A stretch of DNA of 64,000 bases from Pedobacter sp. Leaf41 (GCF_001422545.1 NZ_LMLE01000008.1:492903-556902); one strand, 5' to 3'. Positions 55,201 through 63,250 are shown, counted from the stretch's first letter. The notes: a model not told the origin generated them from the letters alone. A program made the numbers and translations.

Positions 55201-58200
55201 TTGCCAAAGCATATTCTGTACAAAAAATAGCGGGTTGGGCGTATTGGGTATCATTTAATGTTTTAGGATCATTGGCTTCTGAAAAAATAATCGCTCTGAT
55301 ATCCAAATGAATAATCTTTTCCAATAACTCAGCACATTCATCAATTGCTTCCCGGTAAACAGCTTCCTGTTTATACAAACCGGCGCCCATAGTTAAATAT
55401 TGTGCGCCCTGACCTGGAAATAGAAACACTAAGTCACTAGCTTTTTGATGCAATTGATGCGCTATTGCAAATGACTGCTTTTGATTAGCCAATTCTTCGG
55501 CTAAATTTAATCCAGTGTTTACAGTGGCATAAGCGCTAAAATTGAAATCAGCTTGAGCGTGGTGGAGCGAGAAGGCTAAATCTTCTGCCAATAAAGCTGG
55601 ATGTTGCTGAACAAAATTTTCGAGCTTGCTGCCATACGCTTTCAAGCTTTTGTCTGATTTTGCCGACCATGATATCAATTCATAATCCCTTTGTGGAGCC
55701 GATTTTCGTACCGGGTTTTCATAGCCTGCCAATACCACATGAACATTGGTGCCGCCTACACCAAAAGAACTTACGCCAGCCAAACGGGTGTCAGTGGTCC
55801 AGTCTTGCAAGTGGTTATTTACAAAAAATGGGCTATTATCGAAATCGATGTTTTTATTCGGCGTATTGTAACCAATTGATGGAACCAATTTTTTGTGATG
55901 AAGCGATAAGCAGGTTTTAATGAAACTTGCTACGCCAGCCGCTTCGGTTAGGTGTCCAAAGTTGCTTTTGATTGATCCGATTGCACAATATTGTTTATTG
56001 TTCTGCTGGCCAAAAGCCTGTACAAGGCCTTCAAATTCTATTGGATCGCCAATAGGAGTTCCTGTGCCATGTGTTTCCACATATGTAATGTCGCTCGATT
56101 CAACATCTGCATCTGCAATTGCGGCCAAAACAGCATCCGCCTGACCCTCCGTGCTAGGAGCGGTGAAACTGGCTTTATCTCTTCCGTCGTTGCTCACACC
56201 TACACCTTTGATCACGGCATATATTTCGTCGCCATCTGCTTTGGCATCTTCCAATCTTTTAAGCAATACTACCCCAGCACCATCGCTGAAAACCGTGCCA
56301 GTTGATTCATTATCGAATGGGCGGCAGTGTCCGTCCTTACTTAAAATGCTCCCCTCCTGATAAATGTGGCCACTATTTACGCAAGAATTAATACTCGCAC
56401 CACCTGCTATTGCTACATCACACTGCATTGCCCTCAAACTGTTAACTGCTTCCAAAATGGCAAGCAGTGAGGTAGAGCAAGCGGAATTAATATTGATTGC
56501 AGGCCCCTTTAGGTTTAAATGGTATGCGGTTCTTGAAGCTATGTAATCTTTATCATTAACCGTGGTAACTTGAAGTTTACCCATGGTTTCAATTTTGTCA
56601 GGATTTGCCAGTACATTGTTTTCATAATAAAAGTTAGGTCCACAGCCCGCAAAAACGCCTGTTTTATGGTCAACTTTCGATGGAAGATGCCCTGTTTTTT
56701 CCAGTACTTCGTACGCTATTTCTAAAAATATCCTTTGCTGCGGATCCATCAGTTCGGCTAACTTTTTGTTAATGCCGAAAAATTCAGGATCAAAAAGCAT
56801 GGTATCTTTAATCACCCCACGAGCCTTGATATATAATTGATCATTTTTAATCTGGTCAGGAATACTCGCGTCCAATTCCTCATCCGTAAAAAAGGTAGTA
56901 GTTTCTTCCCCTTTACACAGCAGTTGCCAGAGCGCAGAAATGGTTTCTGCACCAGGGAATCTACCTGCCATTCCAATTACCGCAATATCTCTATCGGCCG
57001 TTTGATGTTGATGATTTCTCCGGCGAGCCAATGTTGATGATTTATTTAAGTATTTTAGAATTCCCGCAATTGTTGGATATTGATAGAGTTTGGTAATCGG
57101 TAATACAAAATTTTGTTCAGATAAGGCAACAATTAGTTTTTGCGACAAAAGAGAGTCGCCTCCTAAATCGAAAAAATTATCATTTACGCCAACCCGTTTT
57201 ACGCCCAGAACTTCCTTCCAGATAGCAGACATTTGCTTTTCCTGATCCGTTTTGGGCGCAATGTGAGGGTTTTGCAATAAATCAGAATAATCTGGAATAA
57301 TCAAGGCTTTCTTATCTACCTTGCCATTTACCGTAAGGGGCATTTGCGCTAAATTTACCCAAACCCTTGGGATCATAAATTCTGGCAATATGGTGGCCAA
57401 ATAGTTTTCAGTTTCTATCCTGTTAAAACCAAGTTTGCTCACCACAAATGCAACAAGTTGTTTTTCTTTGCTATTTTTTACCATAACCACGCATTGTGAA
57501 ATATTCGAAGTGCCCAATAGTGCATTTTCGATTTCACCAAGCTCAATGCGGTAGCCCCTAATCTTTACCTGATCATCAATCCTTCCCAGGTATTCGATGT
57601 TTCCATCAGGCAACCATCTGCCCATATCGCCAGTTTTGTAGAGACGTGTTTGTTGAATGGAAGGGACAGCACTAAAGTTTAAATCAGTTAATTCTTGCTT
57701 ATTTAAATAACCCTTCGCTAAATGATTGCCACCCAAATAAATTTCTCCTTTATCACCATTGTTTACCAATTCTTTTGCCTCGTCTAGAATAAAAACCGAA
57801 GTTCCATTTAATGGTTGGCCAATCGGCAAGGACTGTGAATGCATGGTGTTGTTGGCATCACATTTAATTGCAGTTGCAGTCACAGTGCCTTCGGTAGGCC
57901 CGTAAACGTTATAAAACGCTCCCGTATGCTGCCATTTCAGGTAGAGTGATTTTGGACAGACATCCCCGCCTACAATAATCCTTTTTAAATGATTAAATTT
58001 AGTTGGATTTAAGTTTTCCAAAAAGCCGGGTGTAACATCTAAATGGTTTACTTTATGAGCGTTTACGTAATCAGTAAACCTCTCAGTGTCTAATAGCAGA
58101 TCTTCAGATAGTAGCACCAAACAGGCTCCTGTGCTTAACGCAAGAAAAATTTGTTCTACTGAAGCATCAAAGGCAAAGCTTGAAAATAGAAGTATCCGAT

Positions 58201-58756
58201 CAGTAGATTCGACACCATAATAATGCGCTTGCTCGCTTATAAAATTACTCACAGCAGCATGTGTAATCACTACACCTTTTGGTTTCCCTGTTGATCCAGA
58301 AGTATAAATAATATATGCCGCATCATCCCCCTGAACAGGAATTGACGGTAACGCTGTGTTCTGGGCATCAATCTTTAAAGCCTCGTGCTTCAAAGAAATG
58401 ATAGAAGCGTTTGCCTCAAAGTCATTTTGATGAGCCGCAAGGATAAAGGATGCATTTAAATCATTCAGTATATAATGTATTCGCTCCTTTGGGTAAGCAG
58501 GATCAATGGGCACATAACTGGCCCCACACTTCAACGTGGCCACAATGGCAACGATCATTTCAAAAGAACGTTCTAGAATTATTGGTACGTATGAATTTGG
58601 CTTTACCCCTCGATCAATAAGATAGTGAGCGAGTTGATTCGATTTTGCATCTAGTTCCCCGTAACTCATGGTTTCATCGTGAAATGCTACAGCAATGCGA
58701 TTGGAATTTACAGGGATTTGACTAGCGAGAAGAGCATTAAGCGTATTCGTATTCAT
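52250..58756 (-). CDS. Hybrid NRPS-PKS-aminotransferase megasynthase, A-T-KS-AT-ACP-AMT
   Basis: This 2168-residue protein has six domains. Adenylation (about 1-490) has YTSGSTGKPKG at 151-161 and A10 Lys479. Carrier: GGDSL, Ser535. Ketosynthase (about 590-1010): Cys760 in SACSTS, His896 in THGTGT, His935 in SNFGHL. Acyltransferase (about 1110-1400): GHSVGE with Ser1202, and HAFH at 1298-1301, which indicates malonyl-CoA. ACP: GFDSL, Ser1520. GSA-type aminotransferase (about 1715-2110): FDEVITGFR and PLP Lys1944. A conserved tail (PPVSGARLGKDRFGNPAWF) closes the protein. There is no condensation, ketoreductase or dehydratase domain, so it starts synthesis from a free amino acid and aminates an unreduced beta-keto group. 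By eye the A pocket reads D-A-E-D-I-G-V-V-T-K, suggesting a basic, lysine-like substrate. Confidence 0.93.
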   Translation of the reverse strand: MNTNTLNALLASQIPVNSNRIAVAFHDETMSYGELDAKSNQLAHYLIDRGVKPNSYVPIILERSFEMIVAIVATLKCGASYVPIDPAYPKERIHYILNDLNASFILAAHQNDFEANASIISLKHEALKIDAQNTALPSIPVQGDDAAYIIYTSGSTGKPKGVVITHAAVSNFISEQAHYYGVESTDRILLFSSFAFDASVEQIFLALSTGACLVLLSEDLLLDTERFTDYVNAHKVNHLDVTPGFLENLNPTKFNHLKRIIVGGDVCPKSLYLKWQHTGAFYNVYGPTEGTVTATAIKCDANNTMHSQSLPIGQPLNGTSVFILDEAKELVNNGDKGEIYLGGNHLAKGYLNKQELTDLNFSAVPSIQQTRLYKTGDMGRWLPDGNIEYLGRIDDQVKIRGYRIELGEIENALLGTSNISQCVVMVKNSKEKQLVAFVVSKLGFNRIETENYLATILPEFMIPRVWVNLAQMPLTVNGKVDKKALIIPDYSDLLQNPHIAPKTDQEKQMSAIWKEVLGVKRVGVNDNFFDLGGDSLLSQKLIVALSEQNFVLPITKLYQYPTIAGILKYLNKSSTLARRRNHQHQTADRDIAVIGMAGRFPGAETISALWQLLCKGEETTTFFTDEELDASIPDQIKNDQLYIKARGVIKDTMLFDPEFFGINKKLAELMDPQQRIFLEIAYEVLEKTGHLPSKVDHKTGVFAGCGPNFYYENNVLANPDKIETMGKLQVTTVNDKDYIASRTAYHLNLKGPAININSACSTSLLAILEAVNSLRAMQCDVAIAGGASINSCVNSGHIYQEGSILSKDGHCRPFDNESTGTVFSDGAGVVLLKRLEDAKADGDEIYAVIKGVGVSNDGRDKASFTAPSTEGQADAVLAAIADADVESSDITYVETHGTGTPIGDPIEFEGLVQAFGQQNNKQYCAIGSIKSNFGHLTEAAGVASFIKTCLSLHHKKLVPSIGYNTPNKNIDFDNSPFFVNNHLQDWTTDTRLAGVSSFGVGGTNVHVVLAGYENPVRKSAPQRDYELISWSAKSDKSLKAYGSKLENFVQQHPALLAEDLAFSLHHAQADFNFSAYATVNTGLNLAEELANQKQSFAIAHQLHQKASDLVFLFPGQGAQYLTMGAGLYKQEAVYREAIDECAELLEKIIHLDIRAIIFSEANDPKTLNDTQYAQPAIFCTEYALAKLWMSWGCKADVFCGHSVGEYVAAHLAGVFSLSDALKLVAVRGKLISKLPSGGMLSVRLKNMDIADILPVNLSIAAENTKNLFVISGGHNELTSFKNKLDNLGIPGKLLATSHAFHSFMMDPVLPDFRKLVETITLQHPKVPIISSVTGKLLTDEQALDVNYWTNHLRDTVKFSTAIAYIIRHHDPLFLEVGPGEALSVFTKQILMENASERTVLSSMVPTAVDTQKIIHTLGALMCAGITINWEQYYKNQERTFVEVPTYAFHKEKYWIEPLQSTASSTNIPQPVVKANNTDNQSQMKKNALINQVKAVLEHSSGIEFEGVDLNKNFLEIGFDSLLLTQLATSLKKEFNLPITFRQLNEECSSIEALVNYLEPLIPTDPLVPDLIQAAPVSPQYIVQAQENSVLGLLSAQLELIAKQIQLITHTPGNPIAVAENIAKVTPQPNPAKSFTPISALSTEEQNEVRKPFGATPKIEFTKTALNEKQQNFLAALTKRYNAKTAKSKASTAESRRFMADPRVVNGFKPAIKDLIYPIIVKKSSGSKLWDLDGNQYIDALNGFGSNMLGYQPDFIKEALHDQIEKGFEVGPQHELAAEVSRLVCDFTGFDRTGLCSTGSEAVMGCIRLARTVTARSLIVAFTGSYHGIFDEVLVRGTKKLKSFPAAAGIMPEAVENILVLDYGTDETLAIIKDRANEIAGVLVEPIQSRRPEFVPISFLQQLRRITTEHGAALIFDEVITGFRMHPGGAQALLGVKADIAAYGKVVGAGIPIGVIAGTKTFMDALDGGTWNYGDDSIPEVGITYFAGTFVRHPLALASAKASLVYMKEQGPSLQQKLNDKGDFISKSLNREIALRRLPMQVVNYGSLWKLKFDQEMAYSELLFVLMREKGIHILDGFPCFITEATSYHDIDQIITAFSASIDEMIDKGFFPNQQNQSKSLTYNPSAVVIDNNHPPVSGARLGKDRFGNPAWFIEDPENNAMFLQVQTN

Positions 58757-58802
58757 ACAAACTTTAGATTATCGTCAATATTTCTTAGTGTTAGAAAAAT
58801 AT

Positions 58803-58814
58803 AAACAGCTGTTT
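58803..58814. promoter_or_regulatory. 12-bp palindrome upstream of the NRPS-PKS operon
   Basis: AAACAGCTGTTT is a perfect palindrome 47 bases before the start codon of the hybrid gene. It could be an operator, but it could also be chance. I found no clear TTG / TAnnTTTG promoter on the minus strand in this gap. Confidence 0.25.
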
Positions 58815-58862
58815 TATAGCAATATGTAGCGATTTTTTTCTTTTGTTTACCAATCACTAAAG

Positions 58863-59009
58863 TAGCCCATTATTTCCTGGGGTGAAATAGTGCGAAAGGG
58901 CTATTAGCAAATTGTCATTACTTTTGAAATGACAGGCATTAGCGCTTAAAAGAATATTTCGGATGCTGTTAAGCATGTTGGTGATTTGGCACCTGGGGGT
59001 GGTGCCAAA
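58863..59009. other. Structured gap with three hairpins before the NRPS-PKS operon
   Basis: The 372-base gap (58757-59128) has no ORF. It contains three separate hairpins: TAGCCC / GGGCTA with an inner ATTATTTC / GAAATAGT pairing (58863-58903), TGTCATT / AATGACA (58913-58934) and TTTGGCACC / GGTGCCAAA (58985-59009). The last may end transcription of the upstream glycosyltransferase genes, though it lacks a T tract. The others lie where the leader of the NRPS transcript would be. Confidence 0.45.
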
Positions 59010-59128
59010 ACGTAGGAGCAGTTTTAGCTCAGTCAGCAGATTGAGCCTGTTTAGAAACGAGTAAAATGAACCATCCTTAATTAGATGATTCTTTGAAACA
59101 ACGAAGTTGATGTAATTTAGCTTGTCGT

Positions 59129-60295
59129 CTATTTTCGTTTAGAACGTTCCCATGCAGCGCTTTGATTTTTGTTGATGTATCTGAAAATGCCCGCAATAAC
59201 AGCATAATTCATGACACAAAAATAATAAGGCACGAAGAATGATTTAATTTTGATATTTTTTTGCTCAAATAATAATCCGATATAACTACAAACATAAAAG
59301 AGAATCTGGGCTATCAATAAAATCGTATAAATTTGGGAGTGATCTTCCGCCACAATAAAAACATTTAGGATAAAGGCTAAAATCAGCAAAAAGGGTGTTA
59401 CTGTCCACCGTAGTACCCGATGAGATATGTATTGAAAAGTGAGTAGCGGATTATGAAATGGATTGGCTGCTTTTTTTAGCCTTAAAATAGATTGTATCCC
59501 TCCGGCTGCTATCCTGATCTTCCGTTTAAGTTCTTCCTTTGTATTTGCTGATGCTGTTTCTGATGCATAGGCGTTTGGCTCATACGCAATAATGTAACCC
59601 TTTTCAGCGATTCTCATGGCAATCATGTGGTCATCAATAATGGTATCGGTTTCTACAGGTTGATACAAGGATGTTCTGATGCTGAACAATTCGCCTGCTG
59701 CCCCAACGTTGGAATAAAGTTCGTAGTCCCATGTTTTAAGCTTCGATTCATATTTCCAATAAAAACCTTCACCAGCCGAGCTGGCGTCTGCCTGTTCATC
59801 TACCAGGATTCTTTTCTCGCCGGCAACAGCGCCAACTTTTTCATCTTGATAATGCTTTACAAGTTGTTTAATGGCTTGAGGGTTTAAAAAGGTATTTGCA
59901 TCCGAAAAGATGATAATTTCTCCTTCTACATAAGGCATCGCCCTTTTAATAGCAGCCATCTTGCCATTTCGGTCTCCATTATGCAACGAAGTGATCGCCT
60001 TGTATGGAAGAATACGTTCTGCAGTGCGGTCTGTGGATCCATCTGTAATGAAGATGATCTGGAACAGCGCTGTTGGATAATCAAGTGCAAGTGTATTGTG
60101 TATTTTTTCAACAATCAGTTCTTCTTCATTCCAGGCTGCAACCAGAAGGGTTACTTTTGGCAAATATGCCTGAAGTGCGAATACTTTTGATTTTACAAAT
60201 AGTCTCTTCACTTTGATTAGGCAATAAAGCAACAATCCATATCCTAAAAAGGTATAAAATACAACGGCCAGAGCCGTCCAAAATAAAGCGATCAT
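59129..60295 (-). CDS. Membrane family 2 glycosyltransferase
   Basis: This 388-residue protein has one N-terminal membrane segment (about 3-27), then a GT-A domain with KVTLLVAAWNEEELIVEKIH (about 48-67), IIFITDGSTDRTAE, IIIFSDANTFLNPQ (metal-binding site, about 131-144) and TIIDDHMIAMRIAEKGY. Three C-terminal membrane segments follow (about 290-375). It resembles cellulose-synthase-like GT2 proteins, but at the usual QxxRW position I see only KRKIRIAAGG. It is encoded 372 bases upstream of the NRPS operon on the same strand. Confidence 0.85.
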   Translation of the reverse strand: MIALFWTALAVVFYTFLGYGLLLYCLIKVKRLFVKSKVFALQAYLPKVTLLVAAWNEEELIVEKIHNTLALDYPTALFQIIFITDGSTDRTAERILPYKAITSLHNGDRNGKMAAIKRAMPYVEGEIIIFSDANTFLNPQAIKQLVKHYQDEKVGAVAGEKRILVDEQADASSAGEGFYWKYESKLKTWDYELYSNVGAAGELFSIRTSLYQPVETDTIIDDHMIAMRIAEKGYIIAYEPNAYASETASANTKEELKRKIRIAAGGIQSILRLKKAANPFHNPLLTFQYISHRVLRWTVTPFLLILAFILNVFIVAEDHSQIYTILLIAQILFYVCSYIGLLFEQKNIKIKSFFVPYYFCVMNYAVIAGIFRYINKNQSAAWERSKRK

Positions 60296-60350
60296 AAAGA
60301 AGTTATAAAATTTTCAGTGGCTAAAGCCATTAAGGGGCAAGTTTTGTCCA

Positions 60351-61268
60351 TTACTTATTAACGATTAAATCGAAATTCCTGCTCTCTTTTGAGTTGGTTA
60401 AATGCCAAAAAATAGCTTTGCGCAGGTAAGGAATCAGATCAGTGCGACGATCTCTGACATATTTGATCATTTGTTTTGGTGTGGCAATGCAGGTAAAATA
60501 TAAACTAAAAAGTATGGTGTTTACAACACTTGTATTTCTTCTGATAAACAGGATTCTGTTGCGTGTAATAAAGTATGTTTTCAACGCACTTTCACGGCCA
60601 ACACTCATAGATTCTTTATGGAAAATATGGGTTTTTCCCGTAAACCATATTTTCTTTCCGGCTTTTTTGAACATCTCACACCAATCAAGTTCCTCGTAGT
60701 ACAAAAAATAAACTTCGGGCATTAGTCCAATCTTTTCAATATCAGCCCTTCTACACATCATTGCGGCGCCGTGGCAAAATGCAGTCTCCGTACTAACTGC
60801 CGAAAATTGCCCCGTGTTTTTGCTAAGTAACCCATTTGTTTTATTTCTGCAGGTGATGTAGTTCATTGCGGTGAAACCAGCATATTGAATGGTTTCTGGT
60901 TGATCGTAATACAGGATCAAAGGAGAAATGATCCCGATTTGAGGATTGGCTTCCATTTCCTGGATCAGTACATCAACCATGCCTTCAATTACTTCGGTAT
61001 CGTTATTGAGCATTAAAATGTAATCGCCCTGTGCAAATTTTAATCCTAAATTATTACCCCCCGCAAAGCCTAAATTAACCTCCGAGCGAATGTATATTAA
61101 ATTTGGGAAACATGCCTTGAAATCTTCTCCATGGTCATCAACACTTGCATTATCAACAAGAATGACCTCTAATTTATTCAAATTTAAATTACGCTTAATA
61201 GATTCCAGAAAGTCGATTGTTGCTTCTGACTGATTATAATTTACCGTAATTATGGATGTTAAACTCAT
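60351..61268 (-). CDS. Rhamnosyltransferase-like family 2 glycosyltransferase
   Basis: This 305-residue GT-A enzyme opens with TSIITVNYNQSEATIDFLES, followed by VILVDNASVDDHGEDFK, NLGFAGGNNLGLKFAQGDYI and the metal-binding LLNNDTEVIEG (as MLNNDTEV, about 90-97). FLYYEELDWCEMFKKAGKKI lies at about 189-208. This motif order is typical of WbbL-like rhamnosyltransferases, which fits the dTDP-rhamnose genes in the window. It probably forms a transcript with the glycosyltransferase gene at 59129. Confidence 0.85.
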   Translation of the reverse strand: MSLTSIITVNYNQSEATIDFLESIKRNLNLNKLEVILVDNASVDDHGEDFKACFPNLIYIRSEVNLGFAGGNNLGLKFAQGDYILMLNNDTEVIEGMVDVLIQEMEANPQIGIISPLILYYDQPETIQYAGFTAMNYITCRNKTNGLLSKNTGQFSAVSTETAFCHGAAMMCRRADIEKIGLMPEVYFLYYEELDWCEMFKKAGKKIWFTGKTHIFHKESMSVGRESALKTYFITRNRILFIRRNTSVVNTILFSLYFTCIATPKQMIKYVRDRRTDLIPYLRKAIFWHLTNSKESRNFDLIVNK

Positions 61269-61273
61269 TTCTG

Positions 61274-61281
61274 CAAAATTA
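61274..61281 (-). promoter_or_regulatory. Candidate -7 box for the rhamnosyltransferase-like gene
   Basis: TAATTTTG on the minus strand fits TAnnTTTG but lies only 5 bases before the ATG. No TTG is seen at -33, so this may be chance, or the transcript may be leaderless. Confidence 0.25.
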
Positions 61282-61408
61282 TCAAATACCAGCCTGGTAA
61301 CCCATAGCCTTTTAGGGTAGTTAAATAGCGTACTTCAATTAATACAAAGGTGATTCAAGTAGATTAATAGCTTTTTTACCACATAACCGCTGATGAAAGA
61401 AGCTCTGG

Positions 61409-61438
61409 TTGATGCCGATATTAATTTCTATATCTTTG
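61409..61438 (+). promoter_or_regulatory. Promoter for the nucleotide-sugar dehydrogenase gene
   Basis: TTG (61409-61411) and TATCTTTG (61431-61438) are 19 bases apart, an excellent match to the Bacteroidota promoter consensus. The -7 box ends 14 bases before the ATG, giving a leader of about 9 bases. Confidence 0.7.
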
Positions 61439-61452
61439 CGGCATAGCTTCAA

Positions 61453-62736
61453 ATGATGAATGAACAAAAAAGTATCGCGGTAATAGGTTTAGGTTACGTC
61501 GGCCTTCCGTTAGCCATTGAATTTGCCAAAAAATATAAAGTTATTGGCTTTGATACTAATTCTGACCGTGTTTCATCTTTGAAAAATCTGACCGATGTTA
61601 CGAATGAAGCGAATCTCATTGATCTTGAACAAGTGCTTGATTTTGACGGCCATTATGGTTTGAAATTAAGCAATGCATTAGCTGATATTGAAGATTGTAA
61701 TGTATTTATTGTTACCGTTCCAACCCCAATCGATCAATTAAAACAGCCCAATCTTGAGCCACTGCTGTCTGCAAGCAAAATGATTGCTGGAATCTTGAAG
61801 AAAAATGATATTATTGTATACGAATCAACCGTTTACCCGGGCTGTACGGAAGAAGACTGCGTTCCCGTGCTCGAGCAGTTTTCAGGTTTAAAATACAATA
61901 TTGATTTCTTTTGTGGTTATTCTCCGGAACGCATCAATCCAGGTGATAAAATTAATACACTTACCAAAATTAAAAAAGTTACCTCTGGCTCCAATCCTGA
62001 AATAGCTTTAGAAATAGATCAACTTTATACTTCCATCATTACCGCCGGAACGCATTTAGCACCAAGCATCAAGGTGGCCGAGGCCTCCAAAGCGATTGAG
62101 AATGCACAGCGTGATGTCAATATTTCATTTGTAAACGAGCTGGCCTTGATTTTTGATAAAATGAATATCGACACTTCAGATGTTCTCGCTGCAGCTGCTA
62201 CCAAATGGAATTTTTTAAATTACAAACCAGGACTTGTAGGCGGCCATTGCATTGGCGTCGATCCTTACTACCTCGCACATAAATCTGAAGCGATGGGTTA
62301 CAAACCAGAGGTTATCCTTTCTGGCAGACGAGTGAACGATAATATGGGGCTATTTGTAGCAAATAAGGTCATTAAACTGATTATCGCAAATAGTGGGATC
62401 GTAAATGGAGCAAAAGTCCTCATTTTAGGTTTTGCCTTTAAAGAAAACTGTCCGGATACCAGGAATACTAAAGTGATCGATATTTACAACGAACTTCAGG
62501 ATTTTAAAATTGATGTGGATGTGTATGACCCCTGGGCAGATAAAGAATCGGTTAAACTTGAATATGGAATTGATCTGATTGAAAAAGAAGATTTTAAGCA
62601 ATACCATGCCGTGATTATTGCAGTTGCTCACCAACAGTTTTTAACAATCGACTACGCCAAAATGAAAAAAGATGGCGCAATCATTTTCGATACCAAATCT
62701 TTTATTGACCGCGAGTTGGTGGATGCGAGGCTGTAG
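61453..62736 (+). CDS. UDP-N-acetylhexosamine 6-dehydrogenase-like nucleotide-sugar dehydrogenase
   Basis: This 427-residue enzyme has the NAD-binding IAVIGLGYVGLPLAIEFAKK (about 8-27), VTVPTPIDQLKQPNLEPL, ESTVYPGCTEEDCVPVLEQF, YSPERINPGDK, and the catalytic Cys in GGHCIGVDPYYLAHKSE (about 260-276). The C terminus has FAFKENCPDTRNTKV. The SPERINPGDK and GHCIGVDPYYL motifs place it with TviB/WbpO-type UDP-GlcNAc/GalNAc dehydrogenases rather than Ugd. No partner epimerase is in the window. It is probably the first gene of a short transcript and is not followed by another gene here. Confidence 0.88.
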   Translation: MMNEQKSIAVIGLGYVGLPLAIEFAKKYKVIGFDTNSDRVSSLKNLTDVTNEANLIDLEQVLDFDGHYGLKLSNALADIEDCNVFIVTVPTPIDQLKQPNLEPLLSASKMIAGILKKNDIIVYESTVYPGCTEEDCVPVLEQFSGLKYNIDFFCGYSPERINPGDKINTLTKIKKVTSGSNPEIALEIDQLYTSIITAGTHLAPSIKVAEASKAIENAQRDVNISFVNELALIFDKMNIDTSDVLAAAATKWNFLNYKPGLVGGHCIGVDPYYLAHKSEAMGYKPEVILSGRRVNDNMGLFVANKVIKLIIANSGIVNGAKVLILGFAFKENCPDTRNTKVIDIYNELQDFKIDVDVYDPWADKESVKLEYGIDLIEKEDFKQYHAVIIAVAHQQFLTIDYAKMKKDGAIIFDTKSFIDRELVDARL

Positions 62737-63100
62737 ATAAGCTTATCGTCTTTTCAATCAAAGAAGGGAGCTCTTTCTAAAATATGGGTAGGAGGGAGGT
62801 TTAACCTCACCCCCAATCCTCTCCTTAAAGAGCGGGAGCTCATGGCGGCTATAGCGAGCGCCTGTTTTAGGTTATCGTAATCTCATCTCGAGCGCAGCCG
62901 AGAAATCTTTGTACCTAATTGCGTATAAACCTGATGATAACTTAAATTCGATGTCGCTTAAAGCTTGAAGAACTAGAATTTTGTCTTCTATATTTTTGAT
63001 TCAGAAAAACACAACCGCCTGCAATTTCGCCTTTGCTTTTCCACCTAACAAGGCCAACGCAGAACATCTACGTTCACCTTCAATCCGGCCTGACAAATTC
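62737..63100. other. Intergenic region with remnant repeats
   Basis: This is the first part of about 1.26 kb without a credible gene. It contains one copy of a composite repeat (62844-62914) also found at 63637-63700, and a short palindromic core TCTCG...CGAGA at 62887-62904. Nothing else stands out. Confidence 0.5.
62844..62914. repeat. Composite intergenic repeat, copy A
   Basis: It contains AGCGAGCGCCTGTTTTA followed by a CATCTCG-type palindrome and AATCTTTG. The same order appears at 63637-63700 with substitutions. It is probably a dispersed repetitive extragenic element. Confidence 0.6.
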
Positions 63101-63103
63101 TTG

Positions 63104-63250
63104 GGGATGCACGGTAAAGGCCTAAGCAGAAACTTGAATACAAAAACGGCGTAGCCCTCATGAATACCAATAAAAAGGGATGCACGGTAAAGGCCTAAGC
63201 AGAAACTTGAATACAAAAACGGCGTAGCCCTCATGAATACCAATAAAAAG
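63104..63250. repeat. Exact tandem duplication with a 73-base unit
   Basis: Bases 63104-63177 recur without change at 63177-63250, giving two head-to-tail copies with a 73-base period. The duplication lies inside a minus-strand frame that looks like non-coding repeat sequence rather than a gene. Confidence 0.92.

Noticed and set aside
54882..55310. 142-residue plus-strand frame inside the hybrid megasynthase gene
   Set aside because: It is antisense to the acyltransferase domain, whose catalytic motifs are fully conserved, so the minus-strand frame is the real one.
52250..58756. A ketoreductase or dehydratase hidden in the PKS part
   Set aside because: After the acyltransferase only an ACP, a low-complexity linker and the aminotransferase follow. 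I found no second Rossmann motif.
63104..63250. Tandem repeat as a CRISPR array
   Set aside because: There are only two head-to-tail copies without spacers, and no cas gene is in the window.
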